A stretch of DNA of 64,000 bases, from NCBI GenBank assembly GCA_963585895.1, contig OY757904.1, forward strand, positions 30,864,114 to 30,928,113. The letters are read 5' to 3'. The first letter of the stretch is position 1. Every line of letters starts with the position of its first letter. This stretch comes from Sepioteuthis lessoniana. Its lineage: Eukaryota; Mollusca; Cephalopoda; Myopsida; Loliginidae. The translations under genes were made by a program, and so were the position numbers. The notes under the pieces were generated by a model that made no database searches, was not told the origin of the DNA, and saw nothing but the letters and a program-made list of their open reading frames with translations. Positions 56,103 to 64,000 of this stretch are shown one piece after another.

Positions 56103-56366
56103 TACTAGGGGAACATTTGAGTAGAGTGTTCGTCAATGATCCAAGAGACCATGGTTTAATCCCAGGTCGAGTCATACCAAAGACTTTAAAAATGGTACTT
56201 GATTCCGCCTTGTTTAACACTCAGCATTATAAGGTAATGATAAAGGGTAAAGTGGAGCAATCAAGGGAAAGGAGTGGAGCCCTCCACAACAACTCGACAT
56301 AGTCGCTATTGAAAAGTGAGCCTTCGAGTCACTCTCGAGTAAGGTCGCCAACTTTACTTACTTAAT
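56103..56366 (+). mobile_element. S3 SINE, near full length
   Basis: TAGGGGAACATTTGAGTAGA head, B-box-like GGTTTAATCCC, GTCATACCAAAGACTT, TTTAACACTCAGCATTATAA, GTAAAGTGGAGCAATC, GAAAAGTGAGCCTTCGAGTC and the terminal GTCGCCAACTTTACTTACTT. Same order as the foldback copies at 18930-19290. Confidence 0.87.
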
Positions 56367-56929
56367 GTAGGATAATTTAAAATTCATACCAAATCAACTG
56401 AATAAATTACGAATTTTATGATTATTTGATTAAAATGATTATATCATAACAGGGGAATTTTATTTACAGTATATTAATATTGATTTCATTATTCAGTCAT
56501 TCATATTTTTAATTATTTACTGCATCCATCTCTATTATTAGGTGATTGACGATTTCAAAGTAATTTACATCTCATTTTAAACTCAGGAAGAAGCTAATTT
56601 TCAATCAACTGCGAAAAAAATAGACAAAAACAGTTTTATCTTAGCGCGTGATTTAAAAAATAATCCATCAAAACACGCTGAAAATAATGAGATAAAAATA
56701 GCTTTTTATTGTGGGATTCAAATCACTCCTTTACATGCATCGTGCATTGAGCCTTGGTGATTATGTAGTACAATTATCTCCCAAGCCTTTACCAATAATT
56801 TTGTTGTACCTTAAACGTTCCTTAATCTCGAATAGTATCAGTTTTAGCTTAGTGGAAAAAAATATTTGAGTCGGAATCTTTTTCAAATACTAAGCCGAGT
56901 TAAATGTTTTGCAACATTTGCATACGTTC
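56367..56929. other. No gene seen
   Basis: AT-rich sequence with no recognised feature. Confidence 0.4.
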
Positions 56930-57140
56930 CATTTGAGGGCATTTACCTCATGACAGATACAGCAAATTATCCCGATCCTATTCTCACGGATTATTACTTG
57001 TTAAGATCCATAGCCAACTTGCTTCTCTCACAATGTTTCAACAAACAAGAGATAATCTTCCGTCAGGAAATTAACCTCAAAGTACCAGAACTGGTATAAA
57101 GATGGAAGAATTGGCAGAAAGATGTTTCACTTGCAGCAAA
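56930..57140 (+). pseudogene. mariner-like transposase C-terminal relic
   Basis: The plus-strand frame includes YPDPILTDYYLLRSIANLL, matching the layout of the third catalytic motif (SPDL-P-DYHLFRS-type) of a mariner group different from the copies at 3138 and 40177. It is followed by a PELV, stop and RWKNWQKD segment, equivalent to the terminal R-W-K/Q region. Strongly diverged, no ends found; other parts of the gene are absent. Confidence 0.55.
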
Positions 57141-57468
57141 ATAATGATCTTTTCTTTGAAAGGTTGGCTACTTGTGATTTAACTAGAAGAATAAAAGGAA
57201 ATAAGTTACAAAATATTGTCAAAGTTATTACTCACCTCCGCATTTTTAATATTTATTGGATAGATGAAAAAATATCGAGATTGAATCTGTTTTCACAAAG
57301 ACAGAAAGGAATATTTATTTTCGTAAAATTATTTTCTTGTCATTGAGCTCATTCCAGCGAATTTTCTATCTGTCGAAGGACCTGTGAAATGTTTCTTCTG
57401 TCTGGGTGTAAAACTTCACTGTCGTATTCTTTCTTTCCTCCACAGGAATAAATCTTACTCTTCAGATG

Positions 57469-57469
<1 letters not shown>
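57141..57469. other. No gene seen
   Basis: A 74-codon plus frame at 57122-57346 is Lys/Phe/Ile-rich and has no recognised domain. Confidence 0.4.

Positions 57470-57532
<63 letters not shown>
57470..57532. repeat. (TA)n microsatellite
   Basis: About 62 bp of TA. Confidence 0.96.
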
Positions 57533-57535
<3 letters not shown>

Positions 57536-57770
57536 CAGCGTTGGTTGTCACTAAATCATTTTGTGGGTTTGTGTCGAACTAATGCAATATAATATGGAAA
57601 GTTCTCAATATCTAGTATAGAGCTATTATATAATAATGAAAAAAACTCGATTTCATTTTTTTACCCGTCTGATGTTCCGTAAAAAAAAAAAAAAAATCCA
57701 TGAAACCCAGGGTCGCAGTCTAAATTCCATGGATTTAAATATAAAATCTAATATCTATTTATTTATACCT

Positions 57771-57774
<4 letters not shown>

Positions 57775-57848
<74 letters not shown>
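57775..57848. repeat. (TA)37 microsatellite at a Tc1-like end
   Basis: About 74 bp of TA leading straight into CATACTACTGTGCAAATGAT. Confidence 0.96.
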
Positions 57849-57852
<4 letters not shown>

Positions 57853-58927
57853 CTACTGTGCAAATGATTTCGGAAGGGGTATATTTCTAAATAAAGAACG
57901 GGGTTTTTGAGATTAATTTATGAAAATATTATATTTTATTCATTTAGAATTATATACAAACAGTAATTCTTTAATATATCAATAATAACGATAAAAAAAT
58001 ATGCATAATTAAGAATTCTTAATTGTTATTTTCATTATATGATATAGGCTTCTTCTAAGACATTTATCTTATGTATCGGTATTGATTTGATGCTATATAT
58101 TTGTTACTTTTACATTATAATGTTTAAGAATGCTTACTATCAATCAAATATTCATAAAAACAAGAACTGATTTAATTTCTTAATGAATTCTCTCAATTTT
58201 TTTATCTGGGAGCCATTGTATTTTTCCAAACATAAATCAACACTATGCTACAAATAACTGATGAAAAATACGTAAAATTATATTCTACCATGAACACTGC
58301 ACTTCTCATGAAGTATTTACGAAAAAGATTAAAACTGTCAATATCAAAGAGAGAAAGAAGAGTGGAAGGCCAACAAAATTAATTAAAACTGATTATAAAT
58401 ATCTAAAGTGAACATCTTTAAGAAATAGAACTAAATCTAGTCAAGAATTAGGCTGAAATCTTGCTCAAACATGCGGCACCTAAATTCTCTCTTCAACTAT
58501 TAGAAGAGCATATGTAAAAGAAGGCTTTCATTTCGAATGGCAAGAAAGAAAACATATCTAAAACAGGGAAACGGACAAAAATGACTTGAAATTGCCAAAG
58601 AACGCAAGAAATGGACCGTTGAACGATGGAAGAATATATTATAAAATGATGAATCAAAATTTGAAAATTTCAGTTTAAAGAGAAGACAGTATGTAAGGAG
58701 AAGGGTTGGATAGCCTATATTTAAACATAGAGATTGTTCTATTATGATTTGGGGATGTTTAACTGCAAATGGAGTGGTTTATGTTGTCAAAATTGATGGA
58801 ATAATGAATGCTGAGAAATGTAGACAAATTCTGATCCATCATTCTATCCCCTTTGGTTAGAGACTAATTTGTAATAGTTTCATTTTCAATCTGGGGATGT
58901 TTAAGTTATAAAACGGCCTCTTCAGAG
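57849..58927 (+). mobile_element. Tc1-like element, truncated on the right
   Basis: The left end CATACTACTGTGCAAATGAT abuts (TA)n and looks like a Tc1-type terminal sequence. An AT-rich leader (57870-58320) precedes transposase remains. The right part is missing: a fragment equivalent to FIFQ then RPLQSP is followed directly by LINE1 copy J at ~58928. Confidence 0.7.
58335..58925 (+). pseudogene. Tc1-like transposase remnant
   Basis: Translation with stops gives KSGRPTKL (the linker after the first DNA-binding helices), TSLRNRTKSSQELG, RRAYVKEGFHFEWQ, KKWTVERWKNIL, NDESKFENFSLKRRQYVRRR and IMIWGCLTANGVVY, then VKIDGIMNAEKCRQIL. NDESKFE holds the first catalytic Asp of the DDE triad. The stretch with the second and third acidic residues is mostly deleted between FIFQ and the PLQSP segment. 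Several stops and shifts; non-functional. Family identity is clear from the order of these motifs. Confidence 0.82.
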
Positions 58928-59358
58928 TCCCAGCTTCTTCCAGGCAGCGGTCACATCGATACTGCTATATGGATGCACTACATGGACGCTAACAAAACGG
59001 CTGGGGAAGAAACTGGATGACAATTACACAAGAATGCTGCGTGCAATCCTGAACAAGTCCTGGCAGCAGCACCCCACAAGACACCAACTGTACGGCCACC
59101 TGCCCCCTATCACGAAAACTATTCAAGTTAGACGAACCAGACATGCAGGACACTGCTGGAGAAGCAGAGATGAACTCATAAGAGATGTACTCTTATGGAT
59201 CCCCACACATGGCCGCGCAAAAGCAGGACGACCAGCTCGAACATACATTCAGCAGCTATGTGAGGATACAGGCTTTTGTCCTGAAGACCTACCTAGGGCG
59301 ATGAACGATAGGGAGGAGTGGCGAGAGAGGGTCAGGGATATCCGTGCTACCAGCGCGA

Positions 59359-59391
<33 letters not shown>
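58928..59391 (+). mobile_element. RTE-like LINE 3' end (LINE1 copy J), young
   Basis: Starts at the FFQAAV codons (58935) and runs without a stop or frameshift through TTWTLTKRLGKKLDDNYTRM, HLPPITKTIQVRRTRHAGHC and GRAKAGRPARTYIQQLCEDT to the natural stop at 59361-59363. A (GAT)11 tail follows (59361-59391). About 143 sense codons, very close to copies B and G. 5' truncation removes endonuclease and RT, so it is incapable of movement. Confidence 0.94.
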
Positions 59392-59393
<2 letters not shown>

Positions 59394-59720
59394 ATAGGAT
59401 TATTTAGACCACATAAAGACTGAAGGGCAATCAAATTGAAAAGAAAATATGTGTTAAGTCCTCTAAGACCCTAAAATAATATATCTATGGGTTATATAAA
59501 TGGATTATAACTTTGTACCCCGAAAACAGTAAATCCAGTGCTAGTAGCAAATGGTGGACTTAGAGAATAACAATGATCTTTAAAGTTAGTAAATGTAGTA
59601 AATATCAAATTCATATTAACTAGTAATTACGTTATAATTTATTTGCATTGAACACCAGTTTTTCCATTTCCTGTATAAGAATTTTTTGTGATGATATTAA
59701 ACCTGCTAAAATCATTTACA

Positions 59721-59722
<2 letters not shown>
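59392..59722. other. No gene seen
   Basis: AT-rich. It might hold the rest of the interrupted Tc1-like element, but I could not recognise transposase codons. Confidence 0.4.

Positions 59723-59774
<52 letters not shown>
59723..59774. repeat. (TA)n microsatellite
   Basis: About 52 bp of TA. Confidence 0.96.
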
Positions 59775-59778
<4 letters not shown>

Positions 59779-60624
59779 TATTTTTAGCCAACGAATTCTG
59801 TTGTTGGCATGTTAACTGAAAAGGGCAAATATTTATTGCTCAATTTTTCCATTCAGTGTTTCTTTTTGACGAAATAGATGTTGTATATGGGTTTTTACTC
59901 TTTGAAAAGCTGTCGAAAAACTGTGTGTGTGAAATCCGAGTTCGAATCCTTTTTACCACCGTTAATTATTTTCGAGGACGTAGGTGTTCAATATAACACA
60001 ATACAATTTATATTTCTAGACGATATACAATGCACCTTAATGATTTTAGCTCCATAGACTTACATCTTAAAACTCATTCTATTTCTCAATCCAAGTTTCG
60101 AAAAATTCTAGTTTAAAACACCACTATAATCGCACTCGAAATTAATAAGCTACGACTAAAGATCCCAGAAACCCTACAAATAAAATACAAAAAAAAATAA
60201 AATCAATAGAATTGATTTTGAAAATAGTGACAATGTTTTGAAATGCCTTTAGAATTTTAAAAAAATAATCCGTATTTCTTGATAGTATTCTATTTTCGTT
60301 GATAGCATTCTGTTTTTTAAATTCATATGCAACTTAGTTTTATCCAACTTTGCGTTTGCATAGTTTTGTTAGGTTATAAAACCCAAAAAACTTTAAAAAC
60401 TTATTTTTGAAAAGCACTCTTTACACATGCAAGCAAATGCTGACAAAGACCTATGAAAGGTACAAAAGCGCACGGGTCAATTTTGGTAAATTATTCCACC
60501 AATTCCAATCTGAAAACAAGACACTTATCAGGAAAATCGAAAGGATCCTAATTATACAGACAAAATGTGTCTTTACTATTCAATAAAACATGCTTAAATC
60601 AATGACTTCTGCCTACTTACCCAC
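59775..60624. other. No gene seen
   Basis: Contains CCGAGTTCGAATCCTTTT at about 59937, which looks like a B box, but no A box or SINE body is recognisable. Otherwise AT-rich. Confidence 0.4.
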
Positions 60625-60656
60625 TCACAAACACACACAAACACACACACACAAAT

Positions 60657-60739
<83 letters not shown>
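60625..60739. repeat. Compound (CA)n(TA)n microsatellite
   Basis: CA-rich from ~60627, pure (CA)n to 60683, then (TA)n to ~60739. Confidence 0.96.
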
Positions 60740-60740
<1 letters not shown>

Positions 60741-61985
60741 TGCCAACAGGTTTCGGATAGAACTTACGTTTCAAATATTATGAAGATGTATAAATGTTTC
60801 TTGATTCTGATAATTTTGTGCTATTATTTTATTTTGTGTATGAAAAAATGCTGTGAAATAAAAGGATTGCATATTTGACGCAATAAATGTTTTACTAACT
60901 TGTTCCATAACAATAAAACCTGACGTAAACGAGAACTAGAAAACTTTCCAAAGAAATTGTATTATAGGAATTTCTTGCCCCACTAAGAATGTAAGCCTTA
61001 CCTTGTGTATGGTGATATGACTAGAAATGTAAATACAGGTTGTATATAAAAGAAATACACATTTATAATACACTGTTTTCTAGGAAAACACAGGAAATTC
61101 AATATTAGATCTGAAGTTGTCAAAATATATACCTGTTGTGTTTCTGATTGAGATTGTTGCATTTATAGCTAATGCATTTAAGGATATAATTCAAGAAACG
61201 GATACCGATTAGCAGAAGACTTTTGAAATATCACGTTCCTGGTAGTATCAAATAATGTTACATAGATTGACATGCTGTTAAAATAATTCAATCAATCAAT
61301 AATTCAAATAATTTTCACACAGTTGCAAGAGCTTCAGAACTGGAGTTTCAACATGAGATAAAGTTTAGAGCCATACTCAGTATAATCGTTTTTTAGAGAG
61401 TTCATAATACTCTACAGGACGGTATAAACGAAGAATAAATTTTGTTATCAAACTGCAGATTTTTTTTTTCATGCACTGTTTTAAGCTCTTAAAAACTTTT
61501 GTGTCGAGTGTCTTAGACTATTTACATATTTCACTTGAAATGGGAGCCTCAGAAGAGAATACACAAGATTGGTGGAAGGACATCCTGAGATATACGAACG
61601 TGCACTGCAGATAGTGTCATTGTTGCATGTTGATGAACCATATGTTGGTAGAAACTTAGATAAGATGATTCGCTAACAATAGCAGAGCAAAGAAACTAAA
61701 GATTAATAAAGAAATGGCAGCGAAAATTAAATTACTGATTTAATTTTTCCGCAGCTGATTATGACGTAATAAGAAAATTGAAAAGAACTGTTATTCAATC
61801 TAATCAAGAGGGCCTTTCTAGGTTGTTTTTTTTTCATCATACAACGTGTGAAAGCACGTGCGATACCATGTCCTCATCAGCCGCCTTCCAGGGGTGATAA
61901 CACAGTTTCGGTAGCTCAAGGCGGTACTGCCACCCCTGGCGCTACCAAGCAGCTTTTGCCACCGGACAGGTTATTAAGAGAATCA
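60740..61985. other. No gene seen
   Basis: AT-rich to ~61840, then a more GC-balanced block (61848-61975) with a 67-codon frame rich in Pro and Gly; no recognised domain or repeat family. Confidence 0.45.
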
Positions 61986-62012
61986 TATATATATATATAT
62001 ATATATATATAC
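61986..62012. repeat. (TA)n microsatellite
   Basis: About 26 bp of TA. Confidence 0.93.
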
Positions 62013-63619
62013 GCCAGATCAATTAAATGCAGAGACTATATTGGACGTTAATCTTCATTTTCTGAGTGTAGTTTGTGATTTAAAAAACGCGTTTACTTTC
62101 AGCGGTTGATGTTATTACGCGTTTACAGTAACCGTTTCTTACGTAATCACACGGGAAAGGTGGTTCCGCGTGTATTACCTTCATGCTGAAAACTTTCTCG
62201 CTTTCGACCAAATCCAACTTGATGCATATCACAACGTGGTCTGAAGACGATTCGAGGCAACTTTCAAATTTCAGTATTGGATCAAAAATGTTTGATCATT
62301 GTTGAACGTACATAATTCGTGGTAGAAAAACAATAATGTAGATTAAACTTTTTTCATTGGTTACCAGATGTCAGCAAATTATGGGAAGTTCAACGTTTAG
62401 GAAAATAAACATTTATTGAAGAGACATAATTCTACTTCGTCTGACTAAAGTTATGTACAGTACTTCTCTTCTATATATGTTTTAATGCAACAAATATACT
62501 TTAACAGCAATCCTAATGAAAAATATAATGATATTAAAAGTTGAAGAAAACTTTGTAATCATACGTGATGAATAAAACCTCAATACATATATTGCAACTA
62601 CGAAAATGAGCTAGAAAAATTCCTGACATTTCGACAGATATGCAAATATTATCAAAAGAAAACGATTGTGATAGTATCGGATGAAAGATTAAGTCGAAAC
62701 AGAATTTTTCTCCTAAAAGAAACTCGACATAAACATTTAAATTCAGGTTAAATTGAATGCTGTTACTTTATGCAAGGAAAATTATAGGCATCAAGAAGTT
62801 ACTTAATTCCAAAGAATTCTAGGAAAGATAGGAATTATAAGGCCTCTAAAATCGAGACCGTTTGATGGGCCAAAAATATATATCTTAGGTTATTTTTAAA
62901 AAAAAAAAGATTGTAAATGAACATTAGATTAGAAATTCTTGCTAATGTAGTTGAGAGCTTCAAAAACGTCCCGTTATGATTGAAATTGATGGGATAATTG
63001 TAAAAGATAAGTGTCTAATTTAAATTATGAATACAGAGAATCATAAAAATAAACAGAGCGTGTATTAAACTGAGAGAAAATAATACTTCGTCATAGTTTT
63101 GTTCTTGCAAACTTTTTATTCACATTTTAGTTTTAATAATTGAAACTCTACAAAAATGGTTTAAGAGAGTATTTTATAGCATAACCCCACATCTTGGCGG
63201 AAATAAATGGGCATTAATAATTGCTGTATTGCGAAAAACGATTAGTGAATAACATTTTTGGTTACCACAAAGTAGGTCTCAATCTACTTGTTCGGATTCA
63301 TATTTTATTCCCTCTGGATCGGGACAACAATCAACATAATGATTTAACGAAAGAATTTGACAAATATGGGAATCAACGGAATTAATTTAGGTCGCATGTA
63401 CAGAGATGTAGAAAAAAGTTCTGGTAAAGCATATTCTGTCGACATGATCACGGAATAACGAAGGAGAGATAACTAGCAACAGGAAAGACATACTTTACTT
63501 GTCTAAAGGGGTTCATTTGCTGGTAGTGTTCAAATCTAAAATAAATATGCAAAAAGATAACAAAAACAAGAGGAAGAAATCGTAGTGTTTTGTCTCTTCT
63601 ATTTTTTGTTGAACTAACA

Positions 63620-63620
<1 letters not shown>
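62013..63620. other. No gene seen; faint Tc1-like phrase
   Basis: 62975-63020 translates to an IEIDGIIVKDK-like phrase reminiscent of the Tc1 IDGIM motif, but the surroundings do not support a call. Remainder AT-rich. Confidence 0.4.

Positions 63621-63680
<60 letters not shown>
63621..63680. repeat. (TA)n microsatellite
   Basis: About 60 bp of TA. Ile-Tyr frames crossing it are artefacts. Confidence 0.96.
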
Positions 63681-63683
<3 letters not shown>

Positions 63684-64000
63684 ACAAAACTGGAAATAAG
63701 CCCAAGAGTATAAAAATGTATGATTGAAAAAATACATTCAGAGAATGGTTTTATTCATAGAAATATTTGTTAAAATGTCGGTTTTAGAACTGAATCAGGA
63801 CGTGTGAGCAATTAAATGAAAACAAATGAGAAAGTTTTAAGACATTTTTTCCGTTGGTATTGTTCTGTTCCAAATTTGTGAGGTGTAATTAGCTTCAGTA
63901 AATGTATTAATTAAAAAAAAAAAGAAATCTATATATCTCTAACTATCTATTTTCTTAATTCAGGTCTACCAACTACAAAAATTCTCTTATATTTCTGTTC
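63681..64000. other. No gene seen
   Basis: AT-rich sequence to the window edge with no recognised feature. Confidence 0.4.

Noticed and set aside
62940..63080. Second Tc1-like transposase remnant
   Set aside because: Only one short IDGI-like phrase is visible; neither the DESKFE nor the terminal motifs accompany it.

Overview
This window is 64 kb of repeat-dense animal nuclear DNA. I found no convincing host protein-coding gene, rRNA or tRNA gene. Nearly every recognisable protein fragment comes from a transposable element. The rest is AT-rich sequence with many long (TA)n, (CA)n/(TG)n, (TTA)n and (CT)n microsatellites. The best guess for the organism is a cephalopod mollusc (octopus, squid or cuttlefish). 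The basis is indirect: two tRNA-headed SINE families share one central core, as described for cephalopod Ceph-SINEs; RTE-like LINEs with (GAT)n tails are common; compound TA/TG microsatellites are pervasive. This is inference from recalled repeat character, not a database match.

Repeat families, named here for convenience. LINE1 is an RTE-like LINE with one ORF (endonuclease, then reverse transcriptase, then a C-terminal domain) and a (GATGAT)n tail. LINE2 is an R4/Dong/Rex6-like LINE with a restriction-like endonuclease (RT, CCHC finger, RPD endonuclease) and a (TAA)n tail. LINE3 is represented only by an ORF1 with zinc knuckles. S1, S2 and S3 are tRNA-derived SINEs. R-X and R-Y are repeats I could not assign. 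DNA transposons are two internally deleted mariners, one mariner relic and one Tc1-like relic.

Layout. 0-4 kb: a LINE1 copy between two ~0.5 kb direct repeats, then a deleted mariner. 6.7-9 kb: a LINE1 tail and an R-X copy. 9.3-15.2 kb: a minus-strand stack of LINE2 3' ends, including one long copy carrying an S2 with a target-site duplication (TSD). 15.4-27.3 kb: R-Y, decayed LINE1 relics, SINEs, a SINE foldback, a 95-bp minisatellite and more R-X. 27.5-29.4 kb: a 5'-truncated but frame-intact LINE1. 30-37 kb: microsatellites and SINEs with short LINE1 tails. 37.5-41.3 kb: LINE3 ORF1, the second deleted mariner and a LINE1 tail. 42.5-52.8 kb: the densest nest. It holds LINE2 copies on both strands, a full-length 3.55 kb LINE1 with an 11-bp TSD, and a plus-strand LINE2 stack. 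53-64 kb: sparse, with SINEs, a Tc1-like relic, a young LINE1 3' end and AT-rich DNA.

How the pieces interact. LINE1 inserted into LINE2 twice (45.1-50.1 kb), into a mariner end (856) and into Tc1 remains (58.9 kb). LINE2 copies pile up head to tail at (TAA)n tracts that look like tails of earlier copies. S2 inserted into LINE2. Three DNA transposons abut (TA)n runs. All element reading frames of any length are disabled, except the short LINE1 3' end at 58.9 kb, which is too short to be autonomous.
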